Source of the DNA: Pseudomonadota bacterium
GTDB lineage: Bacteria; Pseudomonadota; Alphaproteobacteria; HIMB59; GCA-002718135
DNA: 11,778 bases
Assembly: GCA_027625355.1 (NCBI GenBank)
Contig: JAQBWI010000026.1
Location: 1-11,778 of the forward strand
Direction: 5' to 3'
Below the pieces are notes generated by a model. The model saw nothing but the letters and a program-made list of their open reading frames with translations. It searched no databases and was not told where the DNA came from. A program made the position numbers and the translations under genes. This document shows, in pieces, positions 1 to 6,406 of this stretch (within the stretch, counting starts at the first letter, position 1; every line of letters begins with the position of its first letter).

Positions 1-442
1 CCCAAGTAAGATAACTAACTTGCTTTTTATCTAAATATTTAATTCTTTTATCATTAAATTTTGTATCATTTAAAATAATTAAACTTACTTTATGATGATT
101 GATTAATTTATCGTATGCTTTGATCTCATCTTCATTATTCTCAGCAAAAATTACAATTACTGGAATATTTATCTCATTTAGTTTTGAATAAATATTTTGA
201 ATAAAATCTATAAGTGCATTTTTTTGAATAAAATTGTAACCAAGAGGTAACACTAATCCAACAGATGAAGTATTTCTTGATGCGAGAGTTTTAGCATAAA
301 CATTAGGTGCGTATTTGTATTTCTTAGCAAGTGAAACTATTTTAGCTCTAGTTTTATCATTTACATCTTTATATAAACCCAATGCTTTAGAAATTGTAGA
401 TATTGGCAAGCCTATTTTTTTTGAAAATTCCCTTAAATTCAT
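1..442 (-). CDS. LacI-family transcriptional regulator, N-terminal part (cut by window edge)
   Basis: An open frame starts at the ATG at 442 on the minus strand and runs off the left edge, giving about 147 residues. The protein begins MNLREFSKKIGLPISTISKA, the typical LacI helix-turn-helix, followed by a hinge region (P46-N47, then LASR at 53-56) and the start of the sugar-binding domain (VGLVLPL near 61-67). About half of the first 67 residues are identical to the second LacI regulator at 5225-6250, which supports the frame and start. It has no visible Shine-Dalgarno; a candidate promoter puts the transcript start only about ten bases upstream. It diverges from the sugar transport operon and the palindrome at 490-503 lies between them, so it is most likely the local repressor, released by the imported sugar or a derivative. 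The effector-binding C-terminus is outside the window, so the ligand cannot be guessed. Confidence 0.93.
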   Translation of the reverse strand, partial: MNLREFSKKIGLPISTISKALGLYKDVNDKTRAKIVSLAKKYKYAPNVYAKTLASRNTSSVGLVLPLGYNFIQKNALIDFIQNIYSKLNEINIPVIVIFAENNEDEIKAYDKLINHHKVSLIILNDTKFNDKRIKYLDKKQVSYLTW

Positions 443-459
443 AAATTATAATTACTTAT

Positions 460-489
460 AATGTATATTTATAAAAATGCACTTGACAA
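460..489 (-). promoter_or_regulatory. Candidate promoter of the LacI-family gene at 442
   Basis: On the minus strand TTGTCA (489-484) serves as a -35 box and TACATT (465-460) as a -10 box, 18 bp apart. Transcription would start near 453, leaving a leader of about ten bases. The -35 box overlaps the -35 box of the divergent operon promoter on the other strand (TTGACA, 483-488). Read by eye from consensus matches; not proven. Confidence 0.45.
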
Positions 490-511
490 CGAAAACGTTT
501 TCGATTTTTAT
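483..511 (+). promoter_or_regulatory. Candidate sigma-70-type promoter of the sugar transport operon
   Basis: A perfect -35 box TTGACA (483-488) is followed after 17 bp by TTTTAT (506-511), a 4 of 6 match to the -10 consensus. Transcription would begin near 518, leaving a short leader that contains the Shine-Dalgarno at 530-535. The palindrome at 490-503 fills the spacer, a classic position for repression by blocking RNA polymerase. Confidence 0.6.
490..503. promoter_or_regulatory. LacI-family operator, perfect palindrome CGAAAACGTTTTCG
   Basis: The 14-bp sequence CGAAAACGTTTTCG equals its own reverse complement and has the central CG typical of LacI/GalR-family operators. It sits between the -35 and -10 boxes of the operon promoter and just upstream of the -35 box of the divergent LacI gene. 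The natural reader is the regulator encoded at 442. No second copy was found by eye elsewhere in the window. Confidence 0.75.
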
Positions 512-539
512 AAATTTATTATTTTTATTAGGAGGAAAA

Positions 540-1535
540 ATGAAATCGTTAAAACTAATTTTATCAATATTATTTTTATTACCATTAAGTTTTAGTTCAT
601 ATGCTGCTCCAACTGGCCAAGATCTTGGTGACGATTGGTGTTCAGATGTTAAAATGCATTTTTATGCTGGTGGACCAGAAGCTGGGGGATTTGCTGGCAT
701 AGTTGCAGCAGGAGCAATGAATGCCATAAGAGATACAGGAGCAGATGCAGAAATTCTTTACTCTGAATGGGACTTTGAAAAAATGGTCAGACAACTAAGA
801 GAATCAGTTGGATTGGGAGTAGATGCTATCGCTATGATGGGTCACCCAGGAAATGAAGCTTTAATGCCTCTTGCTAAACAGGCTGCTGAAAATGGCATCA
901 TCATGACGTATCAAAATGTTGATCCTGGTGAGGTTCGTGCAAAGTATGGTGGTGGTTATGTTGGGGCTAACTTAGCAACTCAAGGAAAAGCTCTCGCAAG
1001 AGAAGCTATAAGACAGTTTGGATTTAAAGCAGGCGATCATGCAATTGTAATGGTCCCACTTGGAGATTATGCAAGAGCTCAAAGAGAAGATGGTGCAAGA
1101 ATTGTCTTCGAAGAACATGGTATGACAGTTACTGTTCTTGATGGAGATCCAAAATATGCATCAGATCCAAATATGACAATACCAATTTTTGGAGCAGCAC
1201 TTAATGCTAATCCAGAAACAAAAGTTATTGTACATTCAGGTAGTGATATCATGAACGTAGCTGAGGGAATTGCAAAAGCAGCTGGTTATGGACCTAATGA
1301 CCTTCTTCAAATAGGTTTTGATACCAGTCCTCAGATTATGTCAGCCTTTGAAAAAGGTTATGTGCACTTAACTTCTGATCAACAACCTTTCCTCCAAGGT
1401 TATCTTCCGGTATTATCGTTATGCCAAACAGCTGTTCTTGGTACTGGAGCCATCATTCAGGATACTGGAGCTGGTTTTGTAGATACTAATAACTATAAAG
1501 CTGTTAAAGCACTTGCTGATGCAGGTATAAGATAA
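540..1535 (+). CDS. Periplasmic sugar-binding protein of a CUT2-type ABC transporter
   Basis: This 331-residue protein is a type I periplasmic binding protein (RbsB-like, Peripla_BP_4) that captures a sugar outside the inner membrane and hands it to the permease. A signal peptide fills residues 1-22: two lysines, a hydrophobic run, then a cleavage site after SYA, before APTG. The mature protein shows family landmarks: FYAGGPEAGG near 41-50, DAIAMMGHPG at 95-104 and the GFD segment at 259-261, where an Asp commonly contacts the sugar. Two cysteines (34 and 295) could form a disulfide. The start at 540 is preferred over an in-frame ATG at 477 because AGGAGG lies at 530-535, the signal peptide begins there, and 477 is upstream of the promoter and operator. 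It is first in an operon with an ATPase, permease, ThuA protein and dehydrogenase. The exact sugar is unknown. Confidence 0.93.
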   Translation: MKSLKLILSILFLLPLSFSSYAAPTGQDLGDDWCSDVKMHFYAGGPEAGGFAGIVAAGAMNAIRDTGADAEILYSEWDFEKMVRQLRESVGLGVDAIAMMGHPGNEALMPLAKQAAENGIIMTYQNVDPGEVRAKYGGGYVGANLATQGKALAREAIRQFGFKAGDHAIVMVPLGDYARAQREDGARIVFEEHGMTVTVLDGDPKYASDPNMTIPIFGAALNANPETKVIVHSGSDIMNVAEGIAKAAGYGPNDLLQIGFDTSPQIMSAFEKGYVHLTSDQQPFLQGYLPVLSLCQTAVLGTGAIIQDTGAGFVDTNNYKAVKALADAGIR

Positions 1536-1542
1536 TATTCAT

Positions 1543-1573
1543 AACTGACCCATTTTTTTAAAATGGGTCAGTT
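1543..1573 (+). terminator. Strong hairpin between the binding-protein and ATPase genes
   Basis: AACTGACCCATTTT (1543-1556) pairs perfectly with AAAATGGGTCAGTT (1560-1573) around a 3-base loop, giving a 14-bp stem. The tail is TAAAATTTTAAT, not a clean U-run, so it may be a partial terminator or a 3'-end stabiliser that leaves more binding-protein mRNA than ATPase/permease mRNA, as is common in transporter operons. It ends only 12 bases before the ATPase start codon. Confidence 0.75.
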
Positions 1574-1585
1574 TAAAATTTTAAT

Positions 1586-2332
1586 ATGCAACCAATTATA
1601 GAATTAGAAAAAGTAACAAAGCGTTTTGGAGGTATTACTGCTTTAAACAATGCATCCTTGAAAGTAAACAAAGGTGAAGTTGTTGGACTTATTGGTGACA
1701 ACGGAGCAGGTAAATCCACCTTGATTAAAACACTTGTTGGTGTTCATAACCCAGATGATGGAGATATAAAAATACGTGGTGATAAAGTTAATAATTGGAA
1801 TGCTCTAAAAGCAAGAGAAGCAGGAATAGAAACTGTCTTTCAAGACAGAGCTCTTTGCCCACAACAATCAATTGTTTGGAATATATTTATGGGCAAAGAA
1901 CTTAAATACCCTTTTGGCTTTATTAGGGATAAAGAACAAATTACAGAAGCTAATAGATTAATAAGAGAAATAGGATTTACCTCTAAATTAATTAATGCAG
2001 AGTCCCCTGTTGGAAATTTATCAGGGGGAGAAAGACAGGGCGTTGCTATTGCCCGTGCAATTTACAATAATGCTGAATTAATCATACTTGATGAACCAAC
2101 AAATAATCTTTCTTTGAATGAAACTCAAAAAGTATTTGATTTTGTCTTAAATGTTAAAAAATCTAATAGGTCAGTTTTATTTATTGGTCATAATATTTAT
2201 CACGTCTATGATATTTCAGATAGGTTTGTCATATTGGATCGTGGAGAAGTAGTTCACCATTTAGATAAAGAAAATATTCAGTCACCTGAAGAATTAATGA
2301 AAATTATGAGAGATACAATTAAATCTCATTGA
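1586..2332 (+). CDS. Sugar ABC transporter ATP-binding protein, single-domain CUT2 type
   Basis: This 248-residue cytoplasmic ATPase powers the sugar importer encoded beside it. It has every ABC motif: Walker A GDNGAGKS (37-44), Q-loop Gln86, signature LSGGERQ (145-151), Walker B LIILDEP (165-171) with catalytic Glu170, and switch His202. Most CUT2 ATPases (RbsA, XylG) are tandem fusions of about 500 residues; this one has a single ABC domain like rhizobial FrcA and would work as a dimer. After Walker B it has NNLS in place of the commoner SALD/AALG. There is no Shine-Dalgarno before the ATG at 1586; the start lies 12 bases behind the hairpin at 1543-1573, so translation may be weak or need that structure. 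The permease begins 4 bases after its stop. No CUT1-type TOBE domain is present. Confidence 0.92.
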   Translation: MQPIIELEKVTKRFGGITALNNASLKVNKGEVVGLIGDNGAGKSTLIKTLVGVHNPDDGDIKIRGDKVNNWNALKAREAGIETVFQDRALCPQQSIVWNIFMGKELKYPFGFIRDKEQITEANRLIREIGFTSKLINAESPVGNLSGGERQGVAIARAIYNNAELIILDEPTNNLSLNETQKVFDFVLNVKKSNRSVLFIGHNIYHVYDISDRFVILDRGEVVHHLDKENIQSPEELMKIMRDTIKSH

Positions 2333-2336
2333 TATT

Positions 2337-3311
2337 ATGAAAAACAATAAATCATTTATAGGTAATATGTTTCACAAAAATGGAAGAGCACTTGGAAGCA
2401 TGGGTTACTTTGCATTACTGATGATAGTTTTCTTAATTGGAGCTCCAGAGGCATGGATGAGGCCAAATCTGCATCAGTCAGTTTTTGTAATGATGCCAAC
2501 TTTAATATTTCTAACTCTACCTTTGGTTTTTCTAGTTGCTTCAGGCGAAATTGATTTATCATTTGCCTCAACCTATGCAGTCGCTGCATACGTTTTTGCA
2601 ATAATGGCTAAATCTGGAATTGATCCAGCGCTTGCTATTCTAGCAGGATTAATGACTGGAACTGCTATTGGTGGTTTAGTTGGGGCATTAATAGTTGTTT
2701 TTCGATTATCATCTCTAGTAGCCTCTCTTGGTGTACTGTTTCTTCTAAGAGGCATAATCCTATTGTTAACAAACAGTAGATCAATTACCCTTTTGGAGAT
2801 TGATAGCCATTGGATTTACCCCGTTCTAGTCGGAAAATTTTATGGTTTCCCTATGCAGATATTTTGGGCAGCGATTTTTGTAATCTTTTGTTATTATTTA
2901 TTTACCAAACATGTCTTTGGAGTTCATATACATCATGTAGGTGATAATTCAGTGAGTGCAGAACAAATGGGAATAAATGTGAATGCAGTAAAAATTAAAG
3001 CATTTATGTTTGTTGGTTTTGGAGCAGCACTAGGGGGTATTTTTACTACACTAATTACTTATACTTTTTTTCCTACACAAGGTTTTGGATATTTGCTATT
3101 AGCATTAGCTGCAGTTTTTGTTGGAGGAACTCCTTATTGGGGAGGTCTGGGAACTATAGTTGGGGCTGTATTTGGAGTTGGAATAATAGCATACATGGAA
3201 ATTGGAATAGTTGCAATTGGCTGGAGTGGGACTTGGCGACAATTTTTTAATGGTTTAATTATTCTTCTTGCATTATTAGGTCATAGACTTCATGGTGAAA
3301 GAGTAAGATAA
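2337..3311 (+). CDS. Sugar ABC transporter permease, CUT2 (BPD_transp_2) family
   Basis: A 324-residue inner-membrane protein, hydrophobic through most of its length with roughly eight to ten membrane segments. The family marker GEIDLS (70-75), corresponding to the GIDLS motif of RbsC-like permeases, follows the second hydrophobic segment. Near residues 213-240 the stretch MGINVNAVKIKAFMFVGFG matches the conserved cytoplasmic coupling region that contacts the ATPase. It would act as a homodimer with the upstream ATPase and the secreted binding protein. The gene starts 4 bases after the ATPase stop, so the two are translationally linked; no good Shine-Dalgarno is seen, which fits coupling. Length is normal for the family. 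Confidence 0.92.
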   Translation: MKNNKSFIGNMFHKNGRALGSMGYFALLMIVFLIGAPEAWMRPNLHQSVFVMMPTLIFLTLPLVFLVASGEIDLSFASTYAVAAYVFAIMAKSGIDPALAILAGLMTGTAIGGLVGALIVVFRLSSLVASLGVLFLLRGIILLLTNSRSITLLEIDSHWIYPVLVGKFYGFPMQIFWAAIFVIFCYYLFTKHVFGVHIHHVGDNSVSAEQMGINVNAVKIKAFMFVGFGAALGGIFTTLITYTFFPTQGFGYLLLALAAVFVGGTPYWGGLGTIVGAVFGVGIIAYMEIGIVAIGWSGTWRQFFNGLIILLALLGHRLHGERVR

Positions 3312-3324
3312 AAATTAAAAAAAA

Positions 3325-4110
3325 ATGATAAACGTAGTAATTTGGAATGAATTTGTTCATGAGCAAGAAGACGAGCATGTAAAGTCTATTTATCCAAATG
3401 GAATTCATGGGTGTATAAAAAATTTTTTATCTGATGATAAAAATCTAAATATTAAAACAGCCACACTTGAAGAAAAAGACCATGGCTTAACTGAGGAACT
3501 TCTTGATAAAACTGATGTCTTAATCTGGTGGGGACATAAAGCTCATAATCTTGTTGAAGATAAAATTGTTGATAGAGTTCAACAAAGGATTTTAGAAGGA
3601 ATGGGCTTATTAGTTTTACACTCTGGCCATCACTCTAAAATTTTTAAGAGAATGATGGGAACAACTGCAAATCTGAGATGGGCAGAAAGAGGAGAAAAAG
3701 AGAGAATTTGGGTTTGCAATCCCGGCCATCCAATTGCAGAAGGTTTGGGTGAATATTTTGAAATTGAAATGACAGAGATGTACGGTGAGCCCTTTCAAGT
3801 TCCAGCACCAGATGAAACTGTTTTTGTTAGTTGGTTTGAAGGTGGAGAAGTATTTCGCTCAGGTCTTTGCTACAAACGAGGTAATGGTAAGATATTTTAT
3901 TTTAGACCTGGTCATGAGTCTTATCCAGTATACCATAATAAAAATGTGCAGCGTGTAATAAAAAATTCGATAGGTTGGACTTCACCAGATAAAGGTTCAG
4001 GATTATGGATTAATACCGTTGAAAAAAATAATGATTATGGAGAAAGAAAAACCCCCATTGAGCCAATTGAAACTAAAGGCTACAAAGTAGATCATAATTA
4101 TAAAAAATGA
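3325..4110 (+). CDS. ThuA-domain protein (trehalose-utilisation-like)
   Basis: A 261-residue cytoplasmic protein with a ThuA domain, a class I glutamine-amidotransferase-like fold. Family motifs seen are WNEFVHE (7-13), GIHG (26-29), WWGHKAH (68-74), LHSGHHSKIF (98-107), MYGEPF (152-157) and FRPGHESYPVY (193-203); the conserved histidines suggest a metal or substrate site. No signal peptide is present. In Sinorhizobium, ThuA works with the Gfo/Idh enzyme ThuB in trehalose/maltitol catabolism through 3-keto sugars; here too a Gfo/Idh gene follows, with an ATGA overlap. I infer a partner role in processing an imported, oxidised sugar or glycoside. The precise reaction is not known from the sequence. 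The ATG at 3325 has only an A-rich tract upstream. The last 40 residues are polar and less conserved. Confidence 0.88.
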   Translation: MINVVIWNEFVHEQEDEHVKSIYPNGIHGCIKNFLSDDKNLNIKTATLEEKDHGLTEELLDKTDVLIWWGHKAHNLVEDKIVDRVQQRILEGMGLLVLHSGHHSKIFKRMMGTTANLRWAERGEKERIWVCNPGHPIAEGLGEYFEIEMTEMYGEPFQVPAPDETVFVSWFEGGEVFRSGLCYKRGNGKIFYFRPGHESYPVYHNKNVQRVIKNSIGWTSPDKGSGLWINTVEKNNDYGERKTPIEPIETKGYKVDHNYKK

Positions 4111-5174
4111 TTAAAATTGGAATTGTTGGAACTGGCGGAATTGCCGAATTGCATGCAAAAGAATTTCAAAAAATCCCTGACTCATCAGTTATATCAGCAT
4201 GTGATGTTTCAAAAGAAAGATTAAATTTTTTTTGTGATAAGTTTGATATCAAAGAAAGATATAATAGTGTCGAGGAATTGCTTCAAAAATCAGATGTTGA
4301 TGCCATAACAAATACTACGCCAGACGCATTTCATAAGGATATTTCTATTAAAGCAATAGAAAATAATAAACATATCTTTTGTGAAAAACCTCTTGCAGAA
4401 AATTATGAAGACGCTCTAGAAATGTGTGCTGCACTTAAGGGGAAAGAATTAGTAAATATGGTCAATTTCAGTTACCGTAATTCTTCAGGTTATCAAGAAT
4501 TAGTCAAAATTGTTAAATCAGGTAAAATTGGTAATGTTGTTCATCTTGATGCAAACTATTATCAATCATGGCTAACATCAAAATATTGGGGAGATTGGAA
4601 AGAGGAAGAAAAGTGGCTGTGGAGATTATCTACCAAACATGGAAGTAAAGGTACATTAGGAGATATTGGTGTTCATATTTTTGATTTTGCATCTTTTCCA
4701 GTTGGAGGAATTAAAAAAATTAATGCGAACTTAAAAACCTTTAAATCAAAAGGTGAAAAAATAGGAGAATATGTTTTGGATGCAAACGATACTTTTATAT
4801 CCATGGTTGAATTTGATAATGGCGCTATTGGCACAATCAGTGCTACTAGATTTGCTACAGGATACTCAAACAGATTAGAATTGAGAATATTTGGTGACAA
4901 AGGTGCTGTTAAAATAGAATTTGATGACCCAATAAGAGAAGGGAGTAAACTATTGTTTACAGACGATATAAATAGGGAATTCTCAGATAGAAAAGACAAA
5001 TTAGAATGGAAAAAGATAGAAACCTCAACAACTTTAAATAATTTTGAGAGATTTATAAGTTCTATTAAAAATAAAACTCCTTATGAGCCTGATTTTGCAA
5101 GAGGTGCGGAAATTCAAAAAATTTTGGACAAATGTATTGAAAGTGATGAAAAAAAATCTTGGGTAAATTTATAA
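4107..5174 (+). CDS. Gfo/Idh/MocA-family NAD(P)-dependent sugar oxidoreductase
   Basis: This 355-residue cytoplasmic dehydrogenase probably oxidises a sugar, sugar derivative or polyol hydroxyl. The N-terminal Rossmann fold carries GTGGIA (8-13) and an acidic residue at the end of the second strand (D33). The catalytic signature EKP is at 93-95 (Lys94), and the second signature GDIGVHIFD at 185-193 contains the His/Asp pair used in catalysis. The C-terminal part is the usual beta-sheet substrate domain. The start codon overlaps the ThuA stop in an ATGA, so the two proteins are made in a coupled way. It is the last gene of the transport operon. By analogy with ThuB it could make a 3-keto sugar, but the family is broad (inositol, glucose, glucosides), so the substrate is inferred only from context. 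It ends about 50 bp from the convergent LacI gene; no clear terminator is visible. Confidence 0.92.
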   Translation: MIKIGIVGTGGIAELHAKEFQKIPDSSVISACDVSKERLNFFCDKFDIKERYNSVEELLQKSDVDAITNTTPDAFHKDISIKAIENNKHIFCEKPLAENYEDALEMCAALKGKELVNMVNFSYRNSSGYQELVKIVKSGKIGNVVHLDANYYQSWLTSKYWGDWKEEEKWLWRLSTKHGSKGTLGDIGVHIFDFASFPVGGIKKINANLKTFKSKGEKIGEYVLDANDTFISMVEFDNGAIGTISATRFATGYSNRLELRIFGDKGAVKIEFDDPIREGSKLLFTDDINREFSDRKDKLEWKKIETSTTLNNFERFISSIKNKTPYEPDFARGAEIQKILDKCIESDEKKSWVNL

Positions 5175-5224
5175 TCCATATTAAATCATTAAGTTTGAAC
5201 TGAATTTTATTTGAAAATAATATA

Positions 5225-6250
5225 TTAGTTATTTAATAACTTGGCTACTGATCCTCTTTCTATGATAGTTGGAGTTGCCATATAGTTTTTATTTTTTATT
5301 TTTTTTGATCTCATTTCTAACAAGATATTAACTGCCTGGTTACCAAGTTCTCTAACAGGGTGAGATACAGAGGTTAAAGATGGTTGTGTTAAATGAGAAA
5401 TGACTAAACTATCATAAGTTATAAGTGATATATCTTTACCAATTTTTAGGTTCAGATCATTACAAGCTTTAATGGCACCTGCAGCTATATATTCAGTGCA
5501 GCATATTATAGATGTTATTTCAGGATTTTTATTAAGAAAATTTTTCACTTTTTGAAAACTTAATTCGGGATTATTTTGTGAAATAGTAAAATAATTTTTT
5601 TGACTTGCTCTTATTTGATGTTTTTTCATAGAATCAAAAAAAGATTCTTTCCTTTGAAAGGCAAAATTAAATTCTTCATCTATATTTACAAAAGCAATTT
5701 TTTTATGATTTTTTTTTATTAAGTAATCAACAATCATTTCCATACTTAAATGATTATCAAGGTCGACCCATGAATATTTTTTTAAATTCTGCGTTCTCCC
5801 CCAAGCAACAAAATTAATTTCATTTTTTTTTAAAAGATTTATCCTTGGATGATTTGTGGTTAAATTATGAATAATGATATCATCAACTTTTTGCTCTTTT
5901 ATTAATTTTTCATAAGCAAGGAGTTCTTCTTCGTAATTGTTGCAAATAAGCATAGAAAATTGAATACTATTTTCATTTAATTTTTCTTGCATTCCCGCAA
6001 TAAATTGCAAAAAAGATGTTTGGTTTAAAACATCATAATTTAAACCGTACAAAGGTAATACAAATCCAACAATATTTCTTTTTCTTGAGGCTAAATTAGA
6101 TGCAAAAGGATTAGGAACATAATTATATTTTTTAGCCATTTTTTTTATTTTTTTCTTCGTCAAAGGACTTACATCAGGATAATCGGCTAACCCCCTAGAA
6201 ACTGTAGTGATTGATAAATCAAGCTTTTTAGCTAATTGTTTGATATTCAT
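5225..6250 (-). CDS. LacI-family transcriptional regulator
   Basis: A complete 341-residue LacI/GalR regulator. Residues 3-22 form the helix-turn-helix (LSITTVSRGL), 46-56 the hinge (PNPFASNLASR), and 60-341 the periplasmic-binding-protein-like effector domain. Effector-domain landmarks include VAWGR (148-152), the segment ending CTEYIAAGAI (251-260), DISLITYD (273-280) and the C-terminal dimer region LTSVSHPVRELG (292-303). It resembles the regulator cut by the left edge, about half of the N-terminal residues being identical, so the two are paralogues that may read related operators. It diverges from the orphan ABC ATPase gene and converges on the sugar operon. It may control the ATPase, itself, or a distant target. 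No copy of the operator at 490-503 is visible next to it. The ATG at 6250 has no Shine-Dalgarno. Confidence 0.95.
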   Translation of the reverse strand: MNIKQLAKKLDLSITTVSRGLADYPDVSPLTKKKIKKMAKKYNYVPNPFASNLASRKRNIVGFVLPLYGLNYDVLNQTSFLQFIAGMQEKLNENSIQFSMLICNNYEEELLAYEKLIKEQKVDDIIIHNLTTNHPRINLLKKNEINFVAWGRTQNLKKYSWVDLDNHLSMEMIVDYLIKKNHKKIAFVNIDEEFNFAFQRKESFFDSMKKHQIRASQKNYFTISQNNPELSFQKVKNFLNKNPEITSIICCTEYIAAGAIKACNDLNLKIGKDISLITYDSLVISHLTQPSLTSVSHPVRELGNQAVNILLEMRSKKIKNKNYMATPTIIERGSVAKLLNN

Positions 6251-6272
6251 ATTATTTTTTCAAAATAGAATC

Positions 6273-6301
6273 GTTAAAGGGCTAACTGCTGGTGCTGTAA
6301 A
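6273..6301 (-). promoter_or_regulatory. Candidate promoter of the LacI-family gene at 6250
   Basis: On the minus strand TTTACA (6301-6296, 5 of 6 to the -35 consensus) is followed after 17 bp by TTTAAC (6278-6273, 4 of 6 to the -10 consensus). Transcription would start near 6266, with a leader of about 16 bases. Each box overlaps one copy of the direct repeat at 6276-6308. Confidence 0.35.
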
Positions 6302-6308
6302 AGGCTAA
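6276..6308. repeat. Short direct repeat, possible regulator half-sites
   Basis: AAAGGGCTAA (6276-6285) and AAAAGGCTAA (6299-6308) match at 9 of 10 positions, with starts 23 bp apart, about two helical turns. One overlaps the -10 and one the -35 of the candidate minus-strand promoter. A binding role is speculative; chance is possible in so short a repeat. Confidence 0.3.
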
Positions 6309-6359
6309 TTTTTGATAAATTTAGTAGATTTTTCTTTTTTTTTATATTAACTTGTTAAA

Positions 6360-6376
6360 TGAAACATCAGGTTTCA
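6360..6376. promoter_or_regulatory. Inverted repeat TGAAAC-N5-GTTTCA before the orphan ATPase gene
   Basis: TGAAACATCAGGTTTCA has perfect 6-bp arms around 5 bases. It lies between the polypyrimidine stretch and the Shine-Dalgarno of the ATPase gene. It could be an operator for the divergent LacI regulator or a small leader hairpin. LacI sites usually have a shorter centre, so support is modest. Confidence 0.3.
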
Positions 6377-6406
6377 CACTTGAAAGATCGCTCAAAGGAG
6401 GATGAA

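Noticed and set aside
477..539. An in-frame ATG at 477 as start of the binding-protein gene
   Set aside because: It lies upstream of the -35 box and operator, has no Shine-Dalgarno, and would put 21 residues before a clean signal peptide that starts at 540 behind AGGAGG.
2356..2755. Open frames on the minus strand inside the permease gene
   Set aside because: They lie wholly opposite a well-supported membrane protein gene and encode low-complexity products with no recognisable domain.
4673..4999. A 108-codon minus-strand frame inside the Gfo/Idh gene
   Set aside because: Antisense to a conserved gene, serine/isoleucine-rich and without any motif; best read as a mirror of its coding pattern.
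5175..5241. Possible bidirectional terminator between the Gfo/Idh and LacI genes
   Set aside because: Only weak all-AT stems (for example AGTTAT/ATAACT at 5227-5241) are visible, with no GC core or U-run.
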